Shown here: positions 17,340 through 26,549 of the stretch, one piece after another | Numbering within the stretch: the stretch's first letter is position 1 | Layout: each line of letters begins with the position of its first letter | Assembly: GCA_017395365.1 (NCBI GenBank) | Contig: JAFPUN010000020.1 | Location: 1 to 64,000 of the forward strand | DNA length: 64,000 nt | Direction of reading: 5' to 3' | Source: Bacteroidales bacterium | GTDB lineage: Bacteria > Bacteroidota > Bacteroidia > Bacteroidales > F082 | Notes under the pieces: generated by a model | Seen by the model: only the letters and a program-made list of their open reading frames with translations | What the model was told of the DNA's origin: nothing | Database searches by the model: none | Position numbers and translations under genes: made by a program

Positions 17340-17368
17340 TTATCAACAAAGAGACGATTTGTTGATAA
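17340..17368. repeat. Perfect 11-bp inverted repeat upstream of parA
   Basis: TTATCAACAAA and TTTGTTGATAA are separated by 7 bases. It lies about 40-70 bases upstream of the parA -7 element and just beyond the terminator of the convergent side. The arm resembles a DnaA box (TTATCCACA) with mismatches. An operator or a replication-linked site are both possible. Confidence 0.6.
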
Positions 17369-17389
17369 GTTTTTGTCGCTCATGGAAAA

Positions 17390-17422
17390 GGCAACAAAAA
17401 AGGCCGCAAAAACCTGCGGCCT
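17390..17422 (-). terminator. Intrinsic terminator after the PUR-like gene
   Basis: AGGCCGCA and TGCGGCCT form an 8-bp GC-rich stem (17401-17422). Read on the minus strand it is followed by TTTTTGTTGCC. It begins about 24 bases past the stop of the gene at 17447. Confidence 0.75.
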
Positions 17423-17446
17423 CGTGTTTCTGACTTTTTGTGTTGT

Positions 17447-17824
17447 TTATTTGTCCAGGCTGTCGAACCATTTGTCGATGGCGCTGTCGATCTCACTGTG
17501 GCTTTCGCCCTCTGTGTGCTCGAAGTGACGCGGCTCGGGCTGGTCGTAATAGTCGGCAGGATATTCGCCGGTTTCGATGTATTTGATGGCATCGGCGAGG
17601 CCTTTCGATACCTTCTCAAAGTCTTCCTTGTAGAGGAAAATCTTGTGCTTCTCATAGAAGAAGCGTTGCAGGCCTTCATCGAAACGGCGCTTGCTCTCGG
17701 TTATCGTAATGTACTTCTCGTCGTTTTTGGTTGACTTCACATCGAAGAAGTAAGTTCTCTTTCCTGCTTTCACTGCCTTCGAGAACAGATCTTCTCTCTC
17801 TTTCATTTCATTTTCTTCCATCAT
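17447..17824 (-). CDS. DUF3276 / PUR-family nucleic-acid-binding protein
   Basis: A protein of about 125 residues. The segment AVKAGKRTYFFDVKSTKNDEKYITITESKRRF is the hallmark of DUF3276, a family related to PurA-type single-stranded nucleic-acid-binding proteins; the rest is an acidic tail. I start at MMEENEMKE because homologues begin there and a -7 element lies 56 bases upstream; longer in-frame reading would run into the divergent exonuclease gene. In vivo targets are unknown. The gene is monocistronic, with its own promoter and terminator. Confidence 0.85.
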   Translation of the reverse strand: MMEENEMKEREDLFSKAVKAGKRTYFFDVKSTKNDEKYITITESKRRFDEGLQRFFYEKHKIFLYKEDFEKVSKGLADAIKYIETGEYPADYYDQPEPRHFEHTEGESHSEIDSAIDKWFDSLDK

Positions 17825-17879
17825 GTCTTTCAATAATTTGATACTTTCTAATCGTTCTAGTTTAGTTTGAAAAGTGGGG

Positions 17880-17887
17880 CAAAAGTA
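17880..17887 (-). promoter_or_regulatory. Promoter -7 element of the PUR-like gene
   Basis: TACTTTTG on the minus strand matches TAnnTTTG. It is back to back with the -7 element of the divergent exonuclease gene at 17920. Confidence 0.6.
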
Positions 17888-17919
17888 GGAAAAAAATAAA
17901 TATCGGAGCGTTTTATCGT

Positions 17920-17927
17920 TATTTTTG
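17920..17927 (+). promoter_or_regulatory. Promoter -7 element of the exonuclease gene
   Basis: TATTTTTG matches TAnnTTTG; the start codon follows 20 bases later. No clear -33 TTTG. Confidence 0.6.
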
Positions 17928-17947
17928 CACTCAAAATCTATTATCCT

Positions 17948-18763
17948 ATGCAACTGAATCTGAAACGACCTATAGCTTTTTTTGACTTGGAGACGACGGG
18001 CCTTAACCCATCTCACGACCGTATCGTGGAGATGAGTGTTCTGAAAATCAATGTGAACGGCGACGAAGAGCAACGCGTTTGGCTGCTCAACCCCGAAATG
18101 CCTATTTCACCCGAATCCACTTCTGTGCATGGCTATACCGATGCCATGGTGGCCGACAAGCCCACTTTCCGCGAAAAGGCCAAGGAGATAGCCCTGTTCA
18201 TCGGCAATGCCGACTTGGCTGGCTATAATATCCTGAAGTTTGACCTGCCCATGTTGGTTGAGGAGTTTCTCCGCGTAGACTACGACTTCGACCTCAAGGA
18301 CCGTGACTTCATCGATGTGATGAACATATATATGAAGATGGAGCCGCGCAACCTGAAGAGCGCCTATCGCTATTTCTGTCATGCCGAATTGGAAGGGGCG
18401 CATGGCGCCATGGCCGATACCAAGGCCACTTACGATGTGCTGTGTGCCATGCTCGATAAATACCAAGGTGTTGACTATGAAGATGGTAAGGGAAACAAGT
18501 CACAAGGACCCATTAACGACATGAGACAGCTTTCAGAGTTCTCGGCGCACCATAAAAACGCCGACCTTTCGGGACAAATCATCTTTGACGATGAGGGCAA
18601 GGAGGTCTTCATGTTTGGCAAGCATAAGGGCAAAAGGGTGGAGGATGTGTTCCGCATGGAGCCGCCATATTATTCATGGATCATGAACAACGACTTCCCG
18701 CGCTATACGAAGAAGGTGGTGACCGCCATCAAGTTGCGCATGGGTGGTAAAAATGTAAAATAA
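17948..18763 (+). CDS. DnaQ-like 3'-5' exonuclease
   Basis: A 271-residue DEDDh exonuclease. Exo I is FFDLETTGL with Asp13 and Glu15, Exo II includes Asp99 (NILKFDLPM) and Exo III is HGAMAD with His152 and Asp157, so the active site is complete. The last about 60 residues (GKEVFMFGKHKGKRVEDVF...YYSWIMNNDFP) form a second small domain often seen fused to such exonucleases in Bacteroidota (DUF3820-like). It is annotated in relatives as a DNA polymerase III epsilon-like protein, but whether it proofreads or works in repair cannot be told. The next gene follows after 9 bases. Confidence 0.92.
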   Translation: MQLNLKRPIAFFDLETTGLNPSHDRIVEMSVLKINVNGDEEQRVWLLNPEMPISPESTSVHGYTDAMVADKPTFREKAKEIALFIGNADLAGYNILKFDLPMLVEEFLRVDYDFDLKDRDFIDVMNIYMKMEPRNLKSAYRYFCHAELEGAHGAMADTKATYDVLCAMLDKYQGVDYEDGKGNKSQGPINDMRQLSEFSAHHKNADLSGQIIFDDEGKEVFMFGKHKGKRVEDVFRMEPPYYSWIMNNDFPRYTKKVVTAIKLRMGGKNVK

Positions 18764-18772
18764 TGTAAAATA

Positions 18773-19387
18773 ATGAAAATCATTTGTATAGGGCGAAACT
18801 ATCTGGCACATGTCAAGGAGTTGGACAATGCCTTGCCGACCGAACCCATGTTTTTCATGAAGCCCGACACGGCCTTGTTGCCTGCTGGGGAGCCTTTCCC
18901 GTATCCTGACTTCAGTAAGAAGGTGCATTATGAGACTGAATTGGTGCTGCGCATTTGCAAAACAGGGAAGTCGATAGACAAGGAAACCGCCTCGGAGTAT
19001 TACGATGCTATCACTGTAGGCATCGATTTCACCGCCCGCGACTTGCAAAGCGAGTGCAAGGCCAAAGGCCATCCTTGGGAAATCGCCAAATCATTTGATT
19101 ATTCTGCTCCCACTGGGGAGTTCAAGGCAATCTGCACTTTGAAGCACCCCGAGGACATCTCCTTTGGCATGAAACTCAATGGCAGTTGGGTGCAGCAAGG
19201 CCACAGCCGCGACATGATTTTCGATTTCAATACGATTGTCTCCTATGTCTCGCGTTTCGTCACGCTGAATCCGGGCGATTACATCTTCACGGGAACTCCG
19301 CAAGGGGTAGGCGAGGTGCATATTGGCGACAAGTTGCAGTTGCTCTTGGAAGATGAGCCTATGTTTGAATTTGAAATAAAAAAATGA
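18773..19387 (+). CDS. Fumarylacetoacetate hydrolase family protein
   Basis: A 204-residue FAH-fold enzyme. The opening IICIGRNYLAHVKEL, the metal-binding HYETELVLRI region (Glu residues near 62-64), GIDFTARDLQ and the late box GDYIFTGTPQGVGEV are typical. Members hydrolyse or decarboxylate acylpyruvate-like compounds (acylpyruvase, oxaloacetate decarboxylase or isomerase); the substrate cannot be fixed from sequence. It lies 9 bases after the exonuclease and 19 bases before the tricorn-like peptidase, so it may be co-transcribed with both. Confidence 0.92.
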   Translation: MKIICIGRNYLAHVKELDNALPTEPMFFMKPDTALLPAGEPFPYPDFSKKVHYETELVLRICKTGKSIDKETASEYYDAITVGIDFTARDLQSECKAKGHPWEIAKSFDYSAPTGEFKAICTLKHPEDISFGMKLNGSWVQQGHSRDMIFDFNTIVSYVSRFVTLNPGDYIFTGTPQGVGEVHIGDKLQLLLEDEPMFEFEIKK

Positions 19388-19406
19388 TAATCAATAGAAT
19401 AAAACT

Positions 19407-22400
19407 ATGAAAAAGCTTTTCCTTATCGCCCTGCTTGCAGTGGCATTCCAACTTTCAGCACAGCCTTTATGGATGCGTCACAATGTGATTTCGCCTCAAG
19501 GCGACAAGATTGCTTTTTGTTATAAAGGCGATGTGTATGTGGTGAACGCCCAAGGTGGCAAAGCCTTGCAAATCACGACCAACGCCGCTTACGATGGCGA
19601 CCCGATTTGGTCACCTGACGGCAAACAGATTGCCTTTTCCACCGACCGAAATGGTAACTTCGATGTGTATCTTGTTTCGGCAGAAGGCGGTGTGGCCAAA
19701 CGTATTACAACGAACTCAGCCACAGAGATTCCGTTGGCTTTCTCGCCTGATGGCAAGGAGATCTATTTCTCTGCGCAAATCCAAAAAGCGGCAGAGAATG
19801 TGCAGTTTGCATCGGGATGGATTACCGAGTTATATAAGGTGAGCATCGAAGGTGGTCGCCCTGAACAGGTGGTGGCCGTGCCCGTGAGCAGCATGTCGTT
19901 CGACAAGGATGGTAAGTCCTTCCTTTACTACGATCGCAAAGGCAGCGAGAACATTTGGCGCAAACACCACACTTCTTCTGTGGCCCGCGATGTGGTGTAC
20001 TACAACGCCAAGAAGAAGACCCACACGATTCTGACCACCAATGTGGGTGAAGATAGGGATCCGAGATATTTGCCTGGATATAAGGATGTTGTGTTCTTGA
20101 GCGAACGCAATAATGGCAGTTTCAATGTCTATAAGGCTCCCGCTGACAACCTTGAACAGGTGGAGGCGGTGACCCACTTCAAGACACATCCTGTCCGCTT
20201 TTTGAGTGTGGCCAACAACGGTCTACTGTGCTACGGCTACATGGGTGAGATCTACACACAACGCATTGGCGGTGAACCGCAAAAGGTGAACATTGAAATC
20301 GTCAACGACCAAGCAGAGGAACAGCTGGTGAAGCAGGACTTCAAGGGTGCGGGTAGCTTTGCGTTGAGCGGCGACGGCAAGTTGATTGCCTTTGTCTCGC
20401 GTGGTGAGGTCTTCGTCACGGGTGTGGATGAATACGCCACCACGAAGCAGATCACGCATACCCCGCAGGCCGAGCGCAGCCCTTCGTTCTCGAAGGACGG
20501 CCGCACCTTGGTCTATGCCTCGGAACGCCATGGCTATTGGAACCTCTACCAAGCAACCATCGCGCGCAAAGAGGACTACAACTTTGCCTACGCCACTTTG
20601 ATTGACGAGAAACCCCTATTCGACAACGACGGTATCGAGCGCAGCAATCCCGACTATTCACCCGATGGCAAGGAAATTGCTTTTATTGAGAATCGTAATA
20701 TCTTGAAAGTCTATAACATAGAATCAAAGAAAGTGCGTCAAATCACCGATGGCACACAACATTACGGTAGCATTGGCTATGTATGGTCGCCCGACGGCAA
20801 ATGGTTTGCCATAACCTTGATTACCCATATGCGCGACCCTTATTCCGATGTCGCTATTGTGTCGGCCAGCGGTGATAAGAAGGTATACAACATCACCGAG
20901 AGCGCCTACTTCGACGATGATCCGCAGTGGGTGTTGGATGGCAATGCCATTCTCTACAATTCGGACCGTTATGGTATGCGTTCTCATGCCTCGTGGGGCA
21001 GCCAAAGGGATGTCTTCATCGCCTTCTTGAACCAGGAGGCCTTCGACAAGTTCCGCCTCAATAAGGAAGAATACGCGTTGTTGAAGGAGCAGGAGAAGGG
21101 CAAGAAGGATGATAAGAAAGACGAGCCGAAAAAGGAGGAGAAGAGCGACAAGAAGAAAGACAAGAAAGACGGCCCTTCGACGGGCTCAGGGACCGAAAAA
21201 GACGATAAACCAAAGGAATCCAAGATAATAGAAGTTGACTTGGAGCATTTGCAGGACCGTGTCATCCGCCTGACGCCAATGTCGTCCAATTTGAGTGGTA
21301 TGGCCTTGTCGAAGGACGGCGAGAAGCTCTATTTCATGACCTCGTTTGAGAAAGGCTACGACCTCTGGGAGATGGACGTCCGCGAGAAGTCGATGAAGAT
21401 CACGAAGAAGATGGGGCAGGGTGGTGCCCATTTGGTCGTGAAGGACGACAACATCTTCCTGCTTTCGGGTGGCAACCTGCAAAAGGTGGACAAGGGTGGC
21501 AAGTCGACGCCGATTAAATTTGATGCCACCATGGAACTCGACCTCGCCGCCGAACGTGAGTACATGTTCAACCACGTCTTCCTGCAAACCGAGAAGCGTT
21601 TCTTCATGAAAGACCATCACGGTGTGGACCTCGACATGATGAAGGAGGCCTACCAGCCGTTCTTGGCGCATATCAACAACAACTACGACTTTTCCGAGAT
21701 GTTGAGCGAAATTTTGGGCGAGCTGAATGTGTCGCATACGGGCTCGGGTTATCGTCCTTCAAGTCGAGGCGGCGACGCCACGGCAGAGTTCGGCGTGCTT
21801 CTCGATCTCGACTACAAAGGCGACGGCTTGAAGATTGCCGAGGTGGTGGAAGGCGGTCCCTTCGACAAGAAGAACTCCAAAGTGAAAGCGGGCTCTATCA
21901 TCCAAAAGATTGATGGCGTGGAGATTACGAAAGGCATGGACTACTATCCTTTGCTTAACAACAAACGCGACAAGACCGTTTTGGTGACCGTCTCCGATGG
22001 CGGCAAGACTTGGGATGAGACCGTGAAGCCCATCAGTCACGGCGCGATGAATGAACTGCTTTACAACCGTTGGGTGAAGCACAACGAAGAGACCGTGGAG
22101 AAACTCTCCAACGGCCGCCTTGGTTACGTCCACATCCGCAGCATGGGTGATGCCAGCTATCGTGACGTGTATTCACAAATCCTCGGCAAATACAACCTCT
22201 GTGACGGCATTGTTATTGACACGCGCTTCAATGGTGGCGGTCGCCTGCATGAGGACATCGAAATCCTGTTCAGCGGTGAGAAATACTTGGAACAAGTCGT
22301 CAATGACAGCGTGGCCTGCGTAATGCCTTCGCGACGCTACAACAAGCCTTCGGTGATGATTATCGGCGAGGCCAATTACAGCAACGCACACGGTACGCCT

Positions 22401-22688
22401 TGGGTTTATAAATACAAGAAGATGGGCAGCCTTGTCGGTATGCCCGTACCTGGCACCATGTCGAGCGTGACTTGGGAGACCTTGCAAGACCCTTCGTTGT
22501 ATTTCGGTTTGCCCGTGGTAGGTTACCGCACTGAACAAGGCAACTGGTTGGAAAATACGCAATTGGAGCCTGATGTCAAAGTGCGCAACACACCTGAGAA
22601 GATGGCTGCTGGCGTCGATGAACAGCTGGAAGCTGCCGTGAAGGAATTGTTGAAAGAGGTGAAGGAATTCCATTATTGGGGAAAATAA
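19407..22688 (+). CDS. Secreted tricorn-like S41 peptidase with PDZ domain
   Basis: A 1093-residue protein with a signal peptide (1-18, ending QLSAQ). N-terminal WD40-like PD40 repeats (SPDGKQIAFSTDRNG, SPDGKEIYFS, SPDGKEIAFI, SPDGKWFAI) form a beta-propeller up to about residue 540. A Lys/Asp/Glu-rich linker (about 555-610) contains a dispersed DNA repeat read in frame (residues 589-597). A second propeller-like part, a PDZ domain (about 780-870) and an S41/C-terminal protease domain follow, with DTRFNGGG and the likely catalytic Ser in EANYSNAHGTP. The order matches tricorn-type peptidases, which trim peptides. A periplasmic location follows from the signal. Confidence 0.9.
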   Translation: MKKLFLIALLAVAFQLSAQPLWMRHNVISPQGDKIAFCYKGDVYVVNAQGGKALQITTNAAYDGDPIWSPDGKQIAFSTDRNGNFDVYLVSAEGGVAKRITTNSATEIPLAFSPDGKEIYFSAQIQKAAENVQFASGWITELYKVSIEGGRPEQVVAVPVSSMSFDKDGKSFLYYDRKGSENIWRKHHTSSVARDVVYYNAKKKTHTILTTNVGEDRDPRYLPGYKDVVFLSERNNGSFNVYKAPADNLEQVEAVTHFKTHPVRFLSVANNGLLCYGYMGEIYTQRIGGEPQKVNIEIVNDQAEEQLVKQDFKGAGSFALSGDGKLIAFVSRGEVFVTGVDEYATTKQITHTPQAERSPSFSKDGRTLVYASERHGYWNLYQATIARKEDYNFAYATLIDEKPLFDNDGIERSNPDYSPDGKEIAFIENRNILKVYNIESKKVRQITDGTQHYGSIGYVWSPDGKWFAITLITHMRDPYSDVAIVSASGDKKVYNITESAYFDDDPQWVLDGNAILYNSDRYGMRSHASWGSQRDVFIAFLNQEAFDKFRLNKEEYALLKEQEKGKKDDKKDEPKKEEKSDKKKDKKDGPSTGSGTEKDDKPKESKIIEVDLEHLQDRVIRLTPMSSNLSGMALSKDGEKLYFMTSFEKGYDLWEMDVREKSMKITKKMGQGGAHLVVKDDNIFLLSGGNLQKVDKGGKSTPIKFDATMELDLAAEREYMFNHVFLQTEKRFFMKDHHGVDLDMMKEAYQPFLAHINNNYDFSEMLSEILGELNVSHTGSGYRPSSRGGDATAEFGVLLDLDYKGDGLKIAEVVEGGPFDKKNSKVKAGSIIQKIDGVEITKGMDYYPLLNNKRDKTVLVTVSDGGKTWDETVKPISHGAMNELLYNRWVKHNEETVEKLSNGRLGYVHIRSMGDASYRDVYSQILGKYNLCDGIVIDTRFNGGGRLHEDIEILFSGEKYLEQVVNDSVACVMPSRRYNKPSVMIIGEANYSNAHGTPWVYKYKKMGSLVGMPVPGTMSSVTWETLQDPSLYFGLPVVGYRTEQGNWLENTQLEPDVKVRNTPEKMAAGVDEQLEAAVKELLKEVKEFHYWGK
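21171..21195. repeat. Dispersed 25-bp repeat inside the peptidase coding sequence
   Basis: Contains CCCTTCGACGGGCTCAGG. Its reverse complement matches 28232-28256 in the beta-mannosidase gene at 21 of 25 positions. It is read in frame as GPSTGSGTE within a charged linker. Confidence 0.8.
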
Positions 22689-22691
22689 GGC

Positions 22692-22764
22692 TGTAGGGCT
22701 GTCACATCGTGGCAGCCGCTAATAAACCATTTTAGCGCGGTTGCCGTAATACGACAGCCCTACA
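22692..22764. repeat. Long inverted repeat after the tricorn-like gene
   Basis: TGTAGGGCTGTC (22692-22703) and GACAGCCCTACA (22753-22764) are perfect 12-base arms. The interior has further partly complementary stretches (GGCAGCCGCTAA and TTAGCGCGGTTGCC). It starts 3 bases after the stop codon, so it could act as a 3' hairpin. I see only one copy in the window. Confidence 0.75.
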
Positions 22765-22800
22765 ACCCGTTCACAATTTTTGCACGGTTTTTGCGTTAAC

Positions 22801-23853
22801 ATGGGAAATACAGCACGTCCCATGCGTTTCCGTTTGCACCTTATCATATTATTGTTGGTTAGTTTCAGCTTCACCACCTTGGCTCATTCGGTGGAGGAGT
22901 GTGATGACTATTATGAGGTGGAACATTCCTGGAAATACAAGGGTAAGGAGTGCTCTATTACATTGAATATTAGTAAGAATCTGTATAATTATTACCGAAA
23001 CGACCGCGAGCATTTGGCCTATGTCTATCAATTCAACGATGGTGAGCTGCCACCCAATTACTACAGTTTCATGCTGTCGGAGCACGACCGCCCTGTGATG
23101 CAATCCATTGCGCAAGAATTTAGTCGGTATGCGCTGACCGAGAAGGACCGTATCGAACTGGCACTCACTTTCGTCCAATCATTGCGATATGCCTTCGATG
23201 CTGACTCAAAAGGCAAGGATGAGTATGTGCGTTATCCCGTTGAGACGCTGGTGGATGGCTGCGGTGACTGTGAAGACAAGGTGGCTTTGCTAGTGGCTTT
23301 GCTCTACGAGATGGACATCGACTTTGTTCTTTTGGTCTTGCCCGAGCACATGGCCTTGGGCGTACATTGCGACGAGGTGGAGGCCAACCGTTATCTGCTG
23401 TTCCAGGACAATAAATACTATTACATGGAGACGACAATGCCCAATTGGCAAATCGGGCAGATTCCTGACGATTATTTGAAGGCTGAAATGGAGGTCGTTC
23501 CTGTGGACGATACGCCAAGTGTTCTGGTCAAAGGAGTGAGTTTCGAGTCGAAGGCGGCATTGGCTTACCAGAAGGCTTCCTGCATTTTGAAAGTCGATTT
23601 ACACAATCTCGGACCTGGTAAGGTGACGAATGTGCGGCTTCATGTGAGGGTTATTGAAAGGGGGAAGCATAATCGCCTGTTGGCTGAAGAATACTATTCG
23701 CTCCGCAATCTGCAGGAAGGCGAACAACGCACGGAGACGCTCTCATTGAAGAGCCTCATCAAGGCGAATAGCGTTTTGGAAGTTGAACTGACAGGCACGG
23801 AGATTACTCCGCAAGTTTCGACGCTGGAAATGCAGTACAGAAAAACACGATAG
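22801..23853 (+). CDS. Secreted transglutaminase-like protein
   Basis: About 350 residues. The hydrophobic segment MRFRLHLIILLLVSFSFTTL is a signal peptide; translation could start at 22801 or at that methionine (22822). The middle contains a transglutaminase/protease core: DGCGDCEDKVALLVALL with the candidate catalytic Cys, then LPEHMALGV with the His, then YYYMETT. The C-terminal about 100 residues look like an Ig-like beta domain. Its reaction is unknown. It converges on the GH20 gene with only 4 bases between stop codons and no visible terminator. Confidence 0.8.
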   Translation: MGNTARPMRFRLHLIILLLVSFSFTTLAHSVEECDDYYEVEHSWKYKGKECSITLNISKNLYNYYRNDREHLAYVYQFNDGELPPNYYSFMLSEHDRPVMQSIAQEFSRYALTEKDRIELALTFVQSLRYAFDADSKGKDEYVRYPVETLVDGCGDCEDKVALLVALLYEMDIDFVLLVLPEHMALGVHCDEVEANRYLLFQDNKYYYMETTMPNWQIGQIPDDYLKAEMEVVPVDDTPSVLVKGVSFESKAALAYQKASCILKVDLHNLGPGKVTNVRLHVRVIERGKHNRLLAEEYYSLRNLQEGEQRTETLSLKSLIKANSVLEVELTGTEITPQVSTLEMQYRKTR

Positions 23854-23857
23854 GCAA

Positions 23858-26470
23858 TTATTCCACCATCATTTCGTCCATAAAGATCCATGAGTCATAT
23901 CCAGCTCCGGGCAGGCCTTCGGGCAATAGTCCGGGATTCTTTACCACGACGCGTAGGTAACGCGTTGCAAGATTAGGCAATTCGAAACGTTCGCGGAAGG
24001 TGTGGTTGCCTGTCATAGGTATCTTCGTTTTCAGGCAGAAGGTCTTGAAGGGTTTATAGTTCTTGCCGTCATTAGAAGTGTAGACTTCAACTTCATTGGG
24101 GCGAAGGATCCAATCGTGGGCGTTGACCAAGAATCCGATATTCAAAGTGTTGATTCTTTGTACTTTGCCGAAGTCAAGCTCAAGGTCAGCATCGATGCCG
24201 TAGAAGCCTTGCCAATGTCCATCTGTATAGTTGTCACTTCCGAGGTTGCCATCAAGTAGGGCATTGTCGCCGCCGCCCGAGTATTCAGGGCGGTAGTTGC
24301 CTGCTGGGCTGTTGAGTTGCTTCAGCTTGCCCATGCCTTTGTGGTAGCAGAAATAGCGCTCGGCGCAAACTGGTTCGCCCAATGCGTTGAAACAAGCTGC
24401 TTTCAAGAGGCAAGGCCGCTCCAAAACGATGGGTTTGCTATAGATGGAATCGTTTGGCAAAACCTCTTTTCCGTCAATGGTAAAATGAATGCTCTTGTCA
24501 TTGAAAACGGTCTTCAGCTCCACGGCAGCATTGCCTTTGTCGTCGTTGACGGTTTCAATAAATGGCAGATATTCAAGTTGCTGTAATTCTTCGGCAATGT
24601 CATCATAATTTCCCATGTTGACATCCAACCAATAGGGACGGCTCTCAAGGTTCCAAACATGGACATACTCGTTTTTTAGGCTGTGGAGCGAGGTTATCAG
24701 CTCTTGGATCTGTTTTTTGCTTTCTGCGATATTGGCTTTCGTTGGGTCGTTGTAAGTGCGATAGAGTTGTATTCGGGTCGCGTTGCGTTTGGCGCACCAC
24801 TGCATGCGGTGCACGGCATAGAGTGCGTTGTCGAAGAGGTCGGCATTCCGCTTCACTTTGTTTTTGTCGTTTTTCAGGTCCTTCTCTAACGCAGACAGCG
24901 CCACGGAGGCTCTTTGGTTCAAGGCTTTGATGGAGTCGTTGACAAGGACAGGGTAGAAGGGTGCTATGGGCTCCGTCATGGCAGTGAACTTGCCGATGCC
25001 GTCGATTTTCGTCCACTCTGAAAGCGCGTCGAGATGCTCGATGATGTCGCTGGCGAGGCTGCCCATGAAATGGATGGTGAAGTTGGTTTCGGTGCTGCGT
25101 TCTTGTTGTGAAGCGGCGTTCCAACTCGTCTCGGCACCCAATGCCAAGCCATATAGGGCACAGTTGGTCAGCGATTCGCCGAAGTCATCCCAACAGGTGT
25201 TGATGACACCGAACGCACCGTTTTTGTAACCGTCGCGGCAGAGGTTGGTGATGTTTTTTCTGAATTCATAATGCTTGGGCCAGACGCGTTCCGAAAGGCT
25301 TACACCAGGGGCGACAAAGAAGTTGCGCCCCGATTTGACATAGGGTTGAAGGAATTCGTCAAAGCTGTCGATGCCCACATAGCTCCATGCGATAAGGATG
25401 ATGTCATCATCCAAATTGTCAAGGATTTCGGGATGCTGGTCGGCAATGTCGCCCCACATCATCACGCGCTTGCGGTAGGGCCGGAGCATGCGGTTGACGC
25501 GATTGACATGCTGATAGTAAACGGTTTCTGCTCCCAACGAATCGACATAGGAATTGGCTGCGCCTTGACCTAAACTCTCCGTCTCGTCGCAGTTGATGTT
25601 GAAATATGGTGACTTGTAGGCACTAGCCACCTCGCGCAAGTGGTCTTCAAGGAATTTGTAGGTCTCCTCTTTGGCGGGGTTGAGGTTCCATTTCGTGTCG
25701 GCCAAGTCGCTGTAGAACGGGTTGCACAGTATTTCCTCAAAATGCCCAAAACATTGCTGGTTTCCAATGATTTGGATGTGGTAGGGCTTACAGAAATCCT
25801 CGAGTTCCTTGATTTCCTCGGCGGTGAAGGCATCGGTTGGTGCGATGTCGGGGTGACATTGGGTCTTGAAGGTGTGCTCGGTATAGAGTGAGAAGGCGTT
25901 GAGTTTACATTCAGCCAATTGGGGAATGAGGCGTTTCAGGTAGTCCATGTTGACGATGGGGCCGCGGCTGATGTCGTCTTGCCAGGCGCGAATCTTGAAG
26001 TTGGGCCAGTCGGTGATGGTCATGCATGGGATGACGATTTCGCCTTTGTTGCTTAAAATAGAGTAGCGGAAGAGTTGTTTCAGGCTTTGCGTGGCATAGA
26101 AAAGCCCCGTGTTGGTAGTGGCCTCCATGCGGATGAAGTTGTTGTTGACCGTCAGACGGTAGGCCTGGTCCTCGTTTTCGCTGACGCCGAGGTGGTCCGT
26201 CTTGATGAGTTCGATGAATTTCTTGCCTTTGATGACGCCACGCGAAAACTGCACTTTTTTCCCGCTGATTTGGTCCAAATCGTTACGGAATAAAGTGACC
26301 ATCTGGTTGATTCCGTTGTCGGAGGCATCATAAGTGAGGACAACCTCATCGTCCCATACAAAGTGGCCTTCGGTGGTTTCGACTTGTTGAGGAGTGGGGA
26401 GGATATGAGTGTTCTGTGCGAAGGCGCATAGACTGAAAAGGCATAGGATAATCAGGAATCGGGCTCTCAT
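23858..26470 (-). CDS. Glycoside hydrolase family 20 beta-N-acetylhexosaminidase
   Basis: An 870-residue secreted enzyme (signal peptide 1-18, ending CAFAQ). An N-terminal GH20 accessory alpha/beta domain (about 20-150) precedes the TIM barrel (about 155-480), which has the catalytic Asp295-Glu296 pair in NCDET and the barrel strands RAWQDDISRGP and MMWGDIADQHPE. A helical region follows, and the C terminus (about 740-870) is an F5/8 type C-like carbohydrate-binding domain (VEVYTSNDGKNYKPFKTF). It releases terminal GlcNAc or GalNAc from glycans. With the nearby beta-mannosidase this suggests use of host or plant glycan chains, which is inference. Confidence 0.93.
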   Translation of the reverse strand: MRARFLIILCLFSLCAFAQNTHILPTPQQVETTEGHFVWDDEVVLTYDASDNGINQMVTLFRNDLDQISGKKVQFSRGVIKGKKFIELIKTDHLGVSENEDQAYRLTVNNNFIRMEATTNTGLFYATQSLKQLFRYSILSNKGEIVIPCMTITDWPNFKIRAWQDDISRGPIVNMDYLKRLIPQLAECKLNAFSLYTEHTFKTQCHPDIAPTDAFTAEEIKELEDFCKPYHIQIIGNQQCFGHFEEILCNPFYSDLADTKWNLNPAKEETYKFLEDHLREVASAYKSPYFNINCDETESLGQGAANSYVDSLGAETVYYQHVNRVNRMLRPYRKRVMMWGDIADQHPEILDNLDDDIILIAWSYVGIDSFDEFLQPYVKSGRNFFVAPGVSLSERVWPKHYEFRKNITNLCRDGYKNGAFGVINTCWDDFGESLTNCALYGLALGAETSWNAASQQERSTETNFTIHFMGSLASDIIEHLDALSEWTKIDGIGKFTAMTEPIAPFYPVLVNDSIKALNQRASVALSALEKDLKNDKNKVKRNADLFDNALYAVHRMQWCAKRNATRIQLYRTYNDPTKANIAESKKQIQELITSLHSLKNEYVHVWNLESRPYWLDVNMGNYDDIAEELQQLEYLPFIETVNDDKGNAAVELKTVFNDKSIHFTIDGKEVLPNDSIYSKPIVLERPCLLKAACFNALGEPVCAERYFCYHKGMGKLKQLNSPAGNYRPEYSGGGDNALLDGNLGSDNYTDGHWQGFYGIDADLELDFGKVQRINTLNIGFLVNAHDWILRPNEVEVYTSNDGKNYKPFKTFCLKTKIPMTGNHTFRERFELPNLATRYLRVVVKNPGLLPEGLPGAGYDSWIFMDEMMVE

Positions 26471-26486
26471 AGTTGGAAAATTTCTG

Positions 26487-26494
26487 CAAAGATA
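26487..26494 (-). promoter_or_regulatory. Promoter -7 element of the GH20 gene
   Basis: TATCTTTG on the minus strand matches TAnnTTTG, 16 bases upstream of the start codon. Confidence 0.55.
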
Positions 26495-26507
26495 ACAACA
26501 AAACTGC

Positions 26508-26515
26508 TATATTTG
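26508..26515 (+). promoter_or_regulatory. Promoter -7 element of cutC
   Basis: TATATTTG matches TAnnTTTG, 34 bases upstream of the start. It is only 13 bases from the divergent GH20 -7 element, so the two promoters overlap. Confidence 0.55.
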
Positions 26516-26549
26516 CCACAAAATTAACTTTGTTGAATTAGACATTTCT

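Noticed and set aside
17340..17368. parS site
   Set aside because: The arms do not match the TGTTTCACGTGAAACA consensus.
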